Below are positions 1 through 8,595 of a stretch of 64,000 nt of DNA, piece after piece. Position 1 is the stretch's first letter, and every line of letters begins with the position of its first letter. Under the pieces are notes generated by a model. That model ran no database searches. It was not told the origin of the DNA and saw only the letters and a program-made list of their open reading frames with translations. The position numbers and the translations under genes are program-made. Where the stretch lies: positions 124,001 through 188,000 of the forward strand of contig JADGDO010000001.1 of assembly GCA_016744855.1 (NCBI GenBank), written 5' to 3'. Origin of the DNA: Candidatus Fermentibacteraceae bacterium. Its GTDB lineage: Bacteria; Fermentibacterota; Fermentibacteria; Fermentibacterales; JCC-6.

Positions 1-97
1 TATCATACATTCTGTTTAATCTGAGTTTAAACCAGCCACCAGCCAGAAGCGCCACAGCAAGAATTATAGAGAGCGTAATAAGAAGCTTCTTCCTCAT
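1..97 (-). CDS. N-terminal fragment of a secreted or membrane-anchored protein (partial, runs off the window)
   Basis: An ATG at 97 on the minus strand is preceded by a good Shine-Dalgarno (AGGAAA, about 7 bases upstream) and opens a reading frame that continues past the window edge. The visible 32 residues start MRKKLLITLSIILAVALLAG, a charged n-region followed by a hydrophobic stretch. This is a signal peptide or single N-terminal membrane anchor. The rest of the protein is outside the window, so its function cannot be judged. Confidence 0.6.
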   Translation of the reverse strand, partial: MRKKLLITLSIILAVALLAGGWFKLRLNRMYD

Positions 98-140
98 AAT
101 CACATTTCCTTTCAGGGTTTGTCCATCATCTCAAACCTAT

Positions 141-170
141 AAAAAAACGACCCCGGTTACCCGGGATCGT
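141..170 (-). terminator. Rho-independent terminator of the beta-propeller gene
   Basis: Read on the minus strand, a 10-bp stem (ACGATCCCGG with CCGGGGTCGT, one G-U pair) closes a GTAA loop and is followed by seven T. It lies just after the stop of the gene at 186-971. Confidence 0.85.
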
Positions 171-185
171 TAACGACACCATTGG

Positions 186-971
186 CTAGAAAGTAGTTTT
201 TATAGAACCCCATGTTGTCCGTGTCAAAGCTGTGGCATTTGTGTTTACTTTGTAGATTTCATCCGTATCCATGTTGCTTACCCAAAGGTAACCATCACTG
301 TCGAAAGTCATTCCATGTGCAGCTGGAAGCACAGAAGAGCTGATAGAATCCACAAGGGCACCGTTACCGTCGTACACTCTTACTGGGAACTCTGAGTCGT
401 TGCATGCATACCACCAGAGGTTGTTACTGTATGCTATGTCGTAGAAATCTATACCGAGTTCAAGCATGAATTCAGGACCCGTTTGAATGGAGCCTGAGTA
501 GTTATAGATCTCGAGGCATTCTTTCATCGTCTGTGTATCAACACCTGCACCGTAAATTTTACTGTTTCCAGTTGCGAGACCAGTTACCTCCTGGTCGAGA
601 TCGCTTCCTCAACAGTCCAGTGAGAACGAAGACTGATAGATTCCCTGGTCGTTATACTTGTAGCAGTAGGATGATGTAAGATTGGGTGGAGCGCCGGAGG
701 AAATGTAAACTGTATTGTTAGCGAAAGTGAGACCGCTCGGTACCTTTGTTCCGTTTGCAGCAAGATACCAGCTAAGCTCCACTGCACCTGTGGCAGGATC
801 AAGCTTGTAGGCAAATTCAGTAACCTCGTCAACGGCCCACAATGCACCGTTTCCAAAACCCAGTCCCGAGATGTTCGTGTCCGGTGCATCAATCGTGGCG
901 ACTATCTGATAATCAGCCATAGAGAGCCCGGTAAACAGCAGGAGAGAAAACAGGATCAAAGCAAATTTCAT
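186..971 (-). CDS. Secreted beta-propeller-like protein with an in-frame UGA (pseudogene or recoded)
   Basis: The start is ATG 971, with GGAG 7-8 bases upstream, and gives a signal peptide (MKFALILFSLLLFTGLSMA). The mature part has repeats of the form 'GLxFxNGxLW' and 'GMTFDSDGYLWVSN', as in YncE/NHL-type propellers that bind ligands extracellularly. The frame is interrupted once, by TGA at 609-611 (codon 121), and then continues in the same frame with matching repeat structure to a stop at 186, about 260 codons in total. A hairpin lies 12 bases after the TGA. Whether this is a nonsense mutation, a sequence error or UGA recoding cannot be told from sequence alone. The last residues (TWGSIKTTF) match the C-terminus of the divergent neighbour at 1193. 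A TTGACT box at 1023-1028 (minus) could be a -35. Confidence 0.6.
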
Positions 972-1097
972 GAAAACTCCTTTCGTATGGTGTACCAATT
1001 AAATAAATAAAACAATGAACGTAGTCAACTTGCTGTTCTATAGTTACAAAATAAGGCTTAAATGGCCCATTGTATATTTTTCAAATTCTCTTCATTA

Positions 1098-1126
1098 TTG
1101 CCGCGAAATACAATCCGGATTATTAT
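1098..1126 (+). promoter_or_regulatory. Possible sigma70-type promoter for the 1193 gene
   Basis: TTGCCG (1098-1103), a 17-base spacer, then TATTAT (1121-1126). This would give a leader of about 60 bases before the ATG at 1193. It is judged by eye only. Confidence 0.4.
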
Positions 1127-1192
1127 AGGTGTTACAGTTTTTGGGGAGGATGGGAAGTTACACAGTTACAAAAAACAGATAAGGGAGACCCA

Positions 1193-1789
1193 ATGAAGAG
1201 TTTACTTGTTCTTGCACTGCTGTTTGCAGCGTCTCATTTTGCTTTGGCTGCTACAACAGTAACATTTGGCTGGGAGGGCACCGAGACCATTCTCGGTAAC
1301 TACGGCGATATTATTGCTTCTATTGATACTGATCCTGTTCACGGTGGTTCTCAGTCTCTCAAGCTTGTCGATGATGATGCAACAGGAACTCCACAGGCAT
1401 ATGTTGGTTGGGTTGTAGGTCTTTCCGATGGGGACGAGGTTACTGCATCATTCTGGAGATACGATGTTACACCTGCTGCTGCTCCTTCCTGTAGAATCTG
1501 GGGGGGATGGAATGATGACCCTAATGATATTATGAATTATGCTGGCAGCGCCAGTGGACAGTCTGATTACGGGCCAGGCACAGGCTGGGATCTTGCAGAA
1601 TACACATGGATTGTTGAGGGTGGACATTCTGGTCTTGTTATTCAGGTTAGAACCTACTCAGAACCAGGTGCAACAGTATGGATTGATGACCTTACAATAA
1701 CAGCTCCTGAAACTGCAGAGATTCGCACACCTTCCTATTCCATGGATCTCTCTACAGACACATGGGCGGCCATCAAGGCTACATTCTAG
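1193..1789 (+). CDS. Secreted carbohydrate-binding-module-like protein with C-terminal W-x-x-I-K-x-T-F motif
   Basis: The start ATG 1193 follows AAGGGAGACCCA, and the product opens with a clear signal peptide (MKSLLVLALLFAASHFALA). The mature part of about 180 residues has the pattern of a jelly-roll carbohydrate-binding domain: 'GGSQSLKLVDD' near the start, 'VGLSDGDEVTASFWRYD' in the middle, and 'ATVWIDDLTITAP' as the closing strand. I see no catalytic residues, so binding rather than catalysis is likely, and the ligand is unknown. The C-terminus after a short linker is DTWAAIKATF, matching the last residues of the divergent propeller gene (TWGSIKTTF). That suggests a shared sorting or anchoring signal. 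It is a single-gene unit with its own terminator. Confidence 0.65.
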   Translation: MKSLLVLALLFAASHFALAATTVTFGWEGTETILGNYGDIIASIDTDPVHGGSQSLKLVDDDATGTPQAYVGWVVGLSDGDEVTASFWRYDVTPAAAPSCRIWGGWNDDPNDIMNYAGSASGQSDYGPGTGWDLAEYTWIVEGGHSGLVIQVRTYSEPGATVWIDDLTITAPETAEIRTPSYSMDLSTDTWAAIKATF

Positions 1790-1811
1790 AGTCTCAGCTA
1801 TTGATTCATTG

Positions 1812-1842
1812 CCGGATCCGCGTTAGCGGGTCCGGTTTTTTT
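1812..1842 (+). terminator. Rho-independent terminator after the CBM-like gene
   Basis: CCGGATCCGC, loop GTTA, GCGGGTCCGG (one G-U pair), followed by seven T. It starts 22 bases after the stop at 1789. Confidence 0.88.
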
Positions 1843-1934
1843 ATCTCGTTATTATTTGCGAAAGCATACAGGTTACACCCTATAGTACTTAAAGAGAGGA
1901 AAAAAAGGATTGAAATATAGCTAACATTCGTATA

Positions 1935-1963
1935 TTGACATAAGTATACAAGTATTTTATCAT
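1935..1963 (+). promoter_or_regulatory. Strong sigma70-type promoter for the type IX-type secreted protein
   Basis: A perfect -35 TTGACA (1935-1940), a 17-base AT-rich spacer and TATCAT (1958-1963, 5 of 6 to consensus). The start codon at 2005 lies about 35 bases downstream of the expected transcription start. Confidence 0.7.
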
Positions 1964-2004
1964 TACATTTAGGTGTAATATAAATGCAGAAAGGTGGTCA
2001 ATGA

Positions 2005-3894
2005 ATGAAAGTGTCAACCAAATGCTTACTCTTCCTTCTTCCTCTCTTCCTCTTTTCACTAGAAGGTTTAGGGAACGAGCTCCGGGAATCCAACTTTACA
2101 CAGTTCGGTACCGATGACAGGCCTGAACTATCCTGGGAAGTACACATTCTGGGAAACCTCTGGAGTGCTATTCTCAACAACGGTACATTTGCTGATCCGA
2201 ATGGCAATTTCTCATCAATGGAGTGGCCCGGGGGATCGGGAAATTACTATTTATGGAGCGGTGATTTCTGGAGCGCATGTGCCGGTGAGATAACTTCGAC
2301 CTGGCCGGATAGTGCCGGTAAATGGGCAAGCTGTTCAGATTACGGTGACTATGAGTTTACACCAAGCGACGGTTATCCAATGGAGAGGCTTGTACCAGGT
2401 GATATCGGAGACGAACAGATCCAATGCGGTTATGATGACTGGTACACAGAGGGGGCCCAGGACAATCCATACGGACTTGGAGTGTGGCAGGAGAGCTACA
2501 CATGGACCGCTTCCGGGTATGATAATTTTATAGTTAACAAATTTGCTATCACACATCACAGTGAATTCGGAAATGGTAATCCTCTCGATGGTTACGTATC
2601 TTCCATCAGAGGTGATTGCGATATTTCCACAAGTGATACACTTTCCTGTGCTTTAGATGACATGGTCTATTACGATGGTCATGCTATCTGGGCTAATGGA
2701 AGTTATTCTTTCGAGTACATTTTTGACGGTGGCGTGAACGCCAGCGAACAGGATGTTTACACATATCAGCAGAATCCGGATAATCCACTTCCTTCTACTG
2801 ATCCGCAAAACATCTTCTATCATTACAATTACCTTTCTTCCGACGGTATACCTGATAATGATGTAGATCAGAACGGCGTTAGTGATCATTTCACAATTCT
2901 TGCTAAAGTCGTTGGGAGTGATACCCTTTACCTAACAGATCCCGTGTCAGGCATTGAGCTGTTCTCCGCTGGAATGCCCTACTACCACTACACTCATACA
3001 GTTGCAGACACGACTTACCTTGTAGTACCCAGGAATCTCTCTTACATGTGGGACTCTGATGCAGCCGGTTCTACAGAAGATGATTCTGGAGAACCGATGA
3101 TTTCTGATCCATGTAATGGATTTATTGGCTGGAGACTTCTGGATATGTATGTGGTAAAAGCAGACCAGACGATAGAACGGCCTGCTGATGTATGGGGATA
3201 TCCGATTCCTCTCAGCCATACCTGGTGGAACTGGGAAAGTGATCCCAGCTCAGATACCGAGAAGTACCATTACTCATGGGGGTTAAATCCAGATGCAAGC
3301 GGAGCCACAAGCGGTCCGCTCTATCTTTCGGACTGGGTTGGAAATCCAAATACACCGGTAGCAATGAATGTAGCCAACCCGGGACCATTCCCGATAGTTC
3401 ATGATTCTCCCTTAAATTTAGGATATCCCACTTTCGATTACCGCTTTCTTATTACAACAGCACCGGTTGAACTGTGTGATGGTGATTCACTGTTCGTAAT
3501 AGGTGGATGGGTAATGGGATTGGGTCTTGATGGTTTACGGATGAATGCGGATCTTATGCTAGATGCTTACTACAGAGCTTCTGTATGGGGCCCCGGGCTT
3601 GGGATTGAAGACGGTTCTGGAGTGGGATCGATGCAATCAACTCTCAATATCACTCCAAACCCCTGTTCCGGCAACATGCTTTCAGCAAATTTCATAACCG
3701 GAGAACCATCATCTGCCTCGCTGACAGTCTATGATGTTTCGGGCCGCATGGTGCAGAACAATGACCTTGGCGACTTTGAAGCCGGACTCAATTCTGTTGA
3801 CATAGGAGCTTCAACATTGAGCAATGGCATGTATTTTGCACTTGTTACTACTGAAAGAGGAACTGCAAGAGGAAAGTTTGTTATCCTCCGCTAG
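2005..3894 (+). CDS. Large secreted protein with Por/type IX-style C-terminal sorting domain
   Basis: A 629-residue protein starting at ATG 2005 (AGGTGG upstream) with a signal peptide of about 23 residues. The long middle is rich in Trp, Tyr, Asp and Gly and contains Ca-binding-like stretches such as 'DNDVDQNGVSDHF'. I do not recognise an enzyme family in it. The last 80 or so residues form a typical type IX secretion C-terminal domain: 'LNITPNPCSG', 'SLTVYDVSGRMV', 'LSNGMYFALV' and a terminal 'GKFVILR'. In the FCB group such domains direct proteins across the outer membrane and are then cleaved or attached to surface lipopolysaccharide. No secretion-machinery gene is in the window. The gene stands alone with its own promoter and terminator. 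Confidence 0.72.
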   Translation: MKVSTKCLLFLLPLFLFSLEGLGNELRESNFTQFGTDDRPELSWEVHILGNLWSAILNNGTFADPNGNFSSMEWPGGSGNYYLWSGDFWSACAGEITSTWPDSAGKWASCSDYGDYEFTPSDGYPMERLVPGDIGDEQIQCGYDDWYTEGAQDNPYGLGVWQESYTWTASGYDNFIVNKFAITHHSEFGNGNPLDGYVSSIRGDCDISTSDTLSCALDDMVYYDGHAIWANGSYSFEYIFDGGVNASEQDVYTYQQNPDNPLPSTDPQNIFYHYNYLSSDGIPDNDVDQNGVSDHFTILAKVVGSDTLYLTDPVSGIELFSAGMPYYHYTHTVADTTYLVVPRNLSYMWDSDAAGSTEDDSGEPMISDPCNGFIGWRLLDMYVVKADQTIERPADVWGYPIPLSHTWWNWESDPSSDTEKYHYSWGLNPDASGATSGPLYLSDWVGNPNTPVAMNVANPGPFPIVHDSPLNLGYPTFDYRFLITTAPVELCDGDSLFVIGGWVMGLGLDGLRMNADLMLDAYYRASVWGPGLGIEDGSGVGSMQSTLNITPNPCSGNMLSANFITGEPSSASLTVYDVSGRMVQNNDLGDFEAGLNSVDIGASTLSNGMYFALVTTERGTARGKFVILR

Positions 3895-3911
3895 TTAATT
3901 CTGAAGTCCAG

Positions 3912-3965
3912 GAGAACCGCAGAAAATGAAAGTGAAATCTCTCATTTACTGCGGTTCTCTCTTTT
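3912..3965 (+). terminator. Rho-independent terminator, long stem
   Basis: GAGAACCGCAG (3912-3922) pairs perfectly with CTGCGGTTCTC (3949-3959). A further inner pairing AAATGA/TCATTT extends the stem, and the sequence continues TCTTTT. It starts 17 bases after the stop of the secreted protein. Confidence 0.75.
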
Positions 3966-4078
3966 GCTACAGATTTTTTAAGTAAGCTAGAGGAATTACA
4001 GAATATGACTAGCGGGGAGTATCCTGTTATCTTCAGCCTTTGGTTTCCTGTTGCAGAAATTGGAGTATTTAAAAAACA

Positions 4079-5695
4079 GTGAATAAATCCTTGAATGGTC
4101 TGGGAACACCCGCACAGGAGGGTAGAAGTGTAGCGAAAGCTACTATTCTTCTTGGGGTTCTAACCTTTGTGAGCAGGATGCTGGGTCTCGCAAGAGATAT
4201 TGGTCAGGCTGCTATTCTTGGTACTGGAATGGCCGCAGACGCCTTTACTATCGCATTTATCATACCCAACATTCTTCGTCGACTTTTTGGTGAAGCGACT
4301 GTAGCTTCTGCTCTGGTTCCAACCTATACAGAAACACTTCTTGAATCCGGAAAAGCAGAAGCCGGTAAACTAGCCGGGAAGATTATTACATTTACCGGAG
4401 CTGCACTGCTTGTTGTTGTTCTTCTGGGAATGCTCCTTGCTCCTGCACTTGTTGATCTGTTCGCTGCCGGGTTCAGTAGTGATCCGGGTAAATCTGAGCT
4501 TACAACACAACTGCTTCGTCTTCTTTTCCCATACATTCTTTTTGTAGGTATTGCTTCGATATGTATGGGAATTCTTAACAGTCACAGACATTTTCTTGCA
4601 CCAGCTCTTGCTCCCATTCTTTTCAATCTCTCCGCACTCCTGGGTCTCTTTGTTCTCGCCGGTATGTGGAGGGCAGATATGCCTGTATGGGCTTATTCTA
4701 CTGGTGTCTTAATAGGTGGAGCACTTCAGCTTGCAGTGCAAATTCCATTCATGAAAAGTCGTGGAATCAACTTCAGGCCGGACTTCTACTGGAAAGACGA
4801 AAGGTTCAGAAGGGTATTGAAACTTGCAGTTCCGGCTCTCATCGGTCTTCTTGCTGCTGAAGTGAACATTCTTGTTGATCAGCTGATAGCATCTCTTCTG
4901 TCCGGAGGAAGTGTTGCTGCCCTCTCTTATGGTTTAAGAGTAACCCAGGTACCCCAGGGCATTTTCGCTGTTGCACTGGCCACCGCTCTTCTTCCGACAC
5001 TGAGTAGGCAGACAGCTCTCGGAAAACTTGATGAGGCAGGTAGAACTCTGGGATTCTCCACTCTGGTGATTAGCGGTATCATGCTTCCAGCTTCTCTATA
5101 TCTGATTATAATGGCAGAACCGGTAATAAGAGTGATGTTTTTTAGAGGTGAATTTACCGATTCTTCTCTCCGTCTTACAGCCGCAGCACTCCGTTACTAT
5201 TCAATGGGAATGGTTTTCTATGCTTCTGTAAAGATAACAGCACCAGTATTTTATGCTCTTAAAGATACGAAAACCCCAGTCAAAATAGCCATCGGATGTA
5301 TGGGACTAAACATTCTGCTTAACGCCGCCTTTACCTATACATTTATTAAAACCGGTATTGCAGAGCCCCTGGCTGGACTAGCCCTTGCAAGCAGTGTTTC
5401 TTCGATAGTAAACCTTCTTCTTTTAAAGAAAAAACTTAAAGGGAAAGTCGGTAAATCCGGGGTTCCGCTAAAATCCTGGATTGCTCTTCTTTTCAGCGGT
5501 GTCGGCACTCTCATGCTTCTGCTCTATATAAAACCGGTAGTTTCAGAATTCGCAGAGGCGGGAATACTCAATGGCGCTCTGGCAATAATTTGCTCGGGTC
5601 TTCTGGTTATGCTTTTTTCTATTGCTCTCTTCTTCTTTACAGGAGGGGACGGGGTCAGAGTGATCATCAAGAAAGTTATCAGACGTGGCCGCTGA
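4079..5695 (+). CDS. murJ: Lipid II flippase MurJ (MviN)
   Basis: The 538-residue product matches the MurJ family along its length: 'SRMLGLARDIGQAAILGTG' near the N-terminus, 'ADAFTIAFIIPNILRRLFGE', and 'SYGLRVTQVPQGIFAVALATALLP' in the middle, with about 14 hydrophobic segments. MurJ moves undecaprenyl-linked peptidoglycan precursor across the inner membrane. The start is taken as GTG 4079. A GGAG lies 13 bases upstream, which is rather far, so an alternative nearby start is possible. The end overlaps uvrC by 11 bases, so the two genes are translationally coupled. It begins the + strand run that extends to 14826. Confidence 0.93.
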   Translation: MNKSLNGLGTPAQEGRSVAKATILLGVLTFVSRMLGLARDIGQAAILGTGMAADAFTIAFIIPNILRRLFGEATVASALVPTYTETLLESGKAEAGKLAGKIITFTGAALLVVVLLGMLLAPALVDLFAAGFSSDPGKSELTTQLLRLLFPYILFVGIASICMGILNSHRHFLAPALAPILFNLSALLGLFVLAGMWRADMPVWAYSTGVLIGGALQLAVQIPFMKSRGINFRPDFYWKDERFRRVLKLAVPALIGLLAAEVNILVDQLIASLLSGGSVAALSYGLRVTQVPQGIFAVALATALLPTLSRQTALGKLDEAGRTLGFSTLVISGIMLPASLYLIIMAEPVIRVMFFRGEFTDSSLRLTAAALRYYSMGMVFYASVKITAPVFYALKDTKTPVKIAIGCMGLNILLNAAFTYTFIKTGIAEPLAGLALASSVSSIVNLLLLKKKLKGKVGKSGVPLKSWIALLFSGVGTLMLLLYIKPVVSEFAEAGILNGALAIICSGLLVMLFSIALFFFTGGDGVRVIIKKVIRRGR

Positions 5696-7472
5696 TTCAC
5701 TTAAGCGATCAGTTTCAACAGCACCAGATCTGCCTGGTGTTTACCGGTTTATCGATGAGAAGAACAAAACTCTATACATAGGCAAGGCTAAGAGCCTCAT
5801 AACCCGCTTGCGTGGGCATACCTCAAATCCAGGAGACCTTAGGCACAGAATTCTGCTTGATAAGGCGGTTACGGTAGAGTGGACTGTAACAAGGACTGAG
5901 CTTGAAGCGCTTCTGCTTGAAGCGGAGCTTATAAGAACCCACAAACCTCCCTTGAACGTCGATCTCAGGAGTTCCAGTCGTTATCCATGGCTTGAAGTGA
6001 CAACAAATGAAGATTACCCCAGATTGGTTATTACCAGAAGCCCGGATCGTTCGCTTGATATTCCAAGATTCGGACCATATCCCGACGCGGGAAATCTAAG
6101 GTCTTTGGTATCATTTCTTCTGGAACTATATCCTCTGAGAAAGTGCCAGTCTTCAAAGCTTAAAATGCGCGATCGCCCTTGTCTTATGGGGCAGATGGAC
6201 AGATGCCCTACACCATGCTCCACGAATGGGAAGGAAGAATACACAAGGCGTGTGAACAAGATAATTTTTATGTTGAAGGGGCACTGGGACGAAGTTCGAA
6301 ATGAAATTATCACTCGAATGAAGGATGCTTCAAAAACTCTGGAGTTTGAACGTGCCGCAGAGTTAAGGGATCTTCTTAAACGTCTTGATTCCTTTGGTTG
6401 GCCGACCCCTGAAACCCTACGAGACACGATATCAAGAGATGTTATGGCTATCTCGGGGAATTGGGGAATTATTATTCAGGTGCGAAGTGGAAGATTTATG
6501 GGCAGTCTCAGGCTGCCATTCAGTTCCAAATGGAAATTTGCTTCAGAGCCTGAAAGAATGTCTATTCTACTTAGATCATATTATTCTGAAACCGGTGATA
6601 TTCCAAGGCAGGTTCTTCTTGCCTCTGAAGCGGAAGATCCAAAGCTTCTTGTTCAGTGGCTCCGGGAGAAGAGGGCAAGCGCTGTTGATATTCTTATTCC
6701 GGAGCGGGGAGACCTTAAATCTCTTACAGACGTTGCAAAGCGTGATCTCAGGCATTTTCTGGCCAAACTTGAATGGAAACATCCTGCTGGACGTGGCGAG
6801 AGGCTGGAAGCAGCTCTTGAGGCATTGGCAGATATTCTAGGTCTTGATGCACCACCTAAGTGGATGGTTTGTCTGGATGCCTCTACAATACAGGGTCATG
6901 CATCTGTCGCAGCAATGATCAGCTTTCGTGATGGAAAGCCTGACAAGAATGGCTACAGAAGGTTTTCAATGCCGAAAGAAATAGCTCAGAACGACCCTGC
7001 AATGATCGGGAACGCCGTATTCAGATTTGCTTCTCATCTTGAGGATGAGCATCCTGATGTGTTTCTAATTGATGGTGGAATAACTCAGCTTAGAGCTGCC
7101 TGGCAGGCCGGCGGACATATGATGCCAGGAACAAGGTTTGTTTCAATAGCAAAGAAAGAGGAGACACTTCTCACCTCACCGGAGGAAGAAACAATAAAAC
7201 TGCGGGATGATGCTCCACCTTTACTGTTATTCAAGGCTATGAGAGATGAAGCTCACAGGTTTGTCATCACTTTTCACCGTACAAAAAGAGCGAAGAGTCA
7301 CTTCCATTCAGCGCTAGACGATATCCCGGGTATCGGACCTGCTTTGAAGGCCTCACTTCTCAAGCGATTCGGGAGTGTAGCAAGAATCGGAGCTGCTTCC
7401 GAAGATGAAATTGCATCTGTACCTGGTATTGGGAGGAAAAAAGCTATTGTTCTTAAAAAGGTTTTGACATGA
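5685..7472 (+). CDS. uvrC: Excinuclease ABC subunit C
   Basis: A 595-residue UvrC, the nuclease subunit that cuts on both sides of UvrB-bound DNA damage. The N-terminal GIY-YIG nuclease is at about residues 14-90 ('GVYRFIDEKNKTLYIGKAKS'), followed by the conserved cysteine cluster (C-x14-C-x7-C-x3-C) at about 155-185. The UVR motif that contacts UvrB lies at about 205-235 ('LEFERAAELRDLLKRLD'). The RNase H-like second nuclease contains 'CLDASTIQG' and 'FLIDGGITQL', and the end carries paired helix-hairpin-helix motifs ('IPGIGPALK', 'VPGIGRKKA'). The start is GTG 5685 inside the end of murJ, and the next gene overlaps by 4 bases (ATGA). Confidence 0.95.
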   Translation: MAADSLKRSVSTAPDLPGVYRFIDEKNKTLYIGKAKSLITRLRGHTSNPGDLRHRILLDKAVTVEWTVTRTELEALLLEAELIRTHKPPLNVDLRSSSRYPWLEVTTNEDYPRLVITRSPDRSLDIPRFGPYPDAGNLRSLVSFLLELYPLRKCQSSKLKMRDRPCLMGQMDRCPTPCSTNGKEEYTRRVNKIIFMLKGHWDEVRNEIITRMKDASKTLEFERAAELRDLLKRLDSFGWPTPETLRDTISRDVMAISGNWGIIIQVRSGRFMGSLRLPFSSKWKFASEPERMSILLRSYYSETGDIPRQVLLASEAEDPKLLVQWLREKRASAVDILIPERGDLKSLTDVAKRDLRHFLAKLEWKHPAGRGERLEAALEALADILGLDAPPKWMVCLDASTIQGHASVAAMISFRDGKPDKNGYRRFSMPKEIAQNDPAMIGNAVFRFASHLEDEHPDVFLIDGGITQLRAAWQAGGHMMPGTRFVSIAKKEETLLTSPEEETIKLRDDAPPLLLFKAMRDEAHRFVITFHRTKRAKSHFHSALDDIPGIGPALKASLLKRFGSVARIGAASEDEIASVPGIGRKKAIVLKKVLT

Positions 7473-8464
7473 TCTTTTGTTTGATTTCATCAGTTCTGCT
7501 TTTCACTCCGGTGTCAGGAGTTGTTTCTGGGGGAAGAGAGCTTTCTTTTGAAATAGAAAGCGGTCTAATCCCGGTGCAGGAGTGGATGTCTGTACCTCAA
7601 ATAGCAGCTAATCATTCAGATACATTTACCGAAATCACCCTGCAAAATGGGGTTAGAAATAGTTTCCGTGTTGTTTCATCCGGGCAAACCGCCGGTGTTC
7701 ACCCTTTGATTGCATCAAGGATTACTGAAGATATTTCCAGCTTTCAGATGATTCTCGGTGATTCTAGGATAAATTGTTTAAAGAGCCAAAATATGATGAG
7801 TTACGCTATTGCTTATAAAAATGCTTTACTTGATTTCAGGGGACATTCCTTCAATAGCTTGAGTCCGACATTCGAATACTCAGATAAATATGTTCTTCTT
7901 GCTCTCACAGATAATACCACAGCATTCGGTGTCTCTTTCCCTCTGACAGAATCTTTCTCTTTCGGCCCTGCATATTCTTCAGATTTGAATGGTGGAGATT
8001 TCTGGATATTGGCTGAGACCTTGTGCGGTCCGTTAACGATAGAGTTCGCCCCTTCAATTGATGATGAGAACAGCTACAGGCGGTTTCATGGAGCTTATAA
8101 ATACAAAGAATCGAAGCTCATATGCGGATGGGACGGCATGGATTATTTTGGGCATCTCGTTTATCAGAGAAATAATTTTGTTGCAATGGCATCGTACCCT
8201 GACACTGGAATAATGTTTGGCTGCCGCGTCGATGATGATGTTCTTCTGATTCTTTCTCAGCGTGAAGAGGGTTGGTTTCAAGGAGAGCTACAGGGTAAGT
8301 ACTCTTGTTTTACAGCTGGAATTGAGTTTCTAAGGTCCTCAACTGATGAATTCAGCTGGGGAGTGAGCATTGGTATAGATATGGGATACAACAGTTTGGA
8401 TGAATCAGTTTTTTCAGATTCATACTGGTATGATCAGATAGCGGTCACTTCATTTCTAAATTAG
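7469..8464 (+). CDS. Putative outer-membrane beta-barrel protein, function unknown
   Basis: A 331-residue protein starting at ATG 7469 within the uvrC stop (ATGA overlap). It has a short hydrophobic leader (MIFCLISSVLLFTPVSGVVS) that can act as a signal peptide. The rest alternates polar and hydrophobic residues in short strands with aromatic belts ('GVSFPLTESFSFGPAYSS', 'FSWGVSIGIDMGYNS'), which suggests a small barrel or other beta-rich envelope protein. No family is recognised. The repair-gene context gives no clue beyond co-transcription. Confidence 0.5.
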   Translation: MIFCLISSVLLFTPVSGVVSGGRELSFEIESGLIPVQEWMSVPQIAANHSDTFTEITLQNGVRNSFRVVSSGQTAGVHPLIASRITEDISSFQMILGDSRINCLKSQNMMSYAIAYKNALLDFRGHSFNSLSPTFEYSDKYVLLALTDNTTAFGVSFPLTESFSFGPAYSSDLNGGDFWILAETLCGPLTIEFAPSIDDENSYRRFHGAYKYKESKLICGWDGMDYFGHLVYQRNNFVAMASYPDTGIMFGCRVDDDVLLILSQREEGWFQGELQGKYSCFTAGIEFLRSSTDEFSWGVSIGIDMGYNSLDESVFSDSYWYDQIAVTSFLN

Positions 8465-8495
8465 TATATTTGGTGCGTTAACAAATGCAAGCGGT

Positions 8496-8583
8496 GCCGG
8501 GATGGTGGAATTGGCAGACACAGCGGACTTAAAATCCGCTGCCCCACAAGGGCGTGAGGGTTCAAGTCCCTCTCTCGGCACCA
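8496..8583 (+). tRNA. tRNA-Leu (anticodon UAA)
   Basis: A class II tRNA with acceptor stem GCCGGGA/TCTCGGC (one G-U pair), encoded CCA at 8581-8583 and an extended variable arm (about GCCCCACAAGGGCGT). Anticodon stem GCGGA/TCCGC encloses loop CTTAAAA, so the anticodon is TAA (8530-8532). The T-arm is GAGGGTTCAAGTCCCTC. It sits between the barrel gene and mutL with only 12 bases to the mutL start codon. Confidence 0.97.
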
Positions 8584-8595
8584 CTTTGGAGGAAA

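Noticed and set aside
6014-6427. Minus-strand frame within uvrC
   Set aside because: Antisense to a full-length conserved uvrC; no ribosome site and no family pattern.
8554-8595. mutL start upstream of ATG 8596
   Set aside because: The upstream codons lie inside the mature tRNA-Leu.
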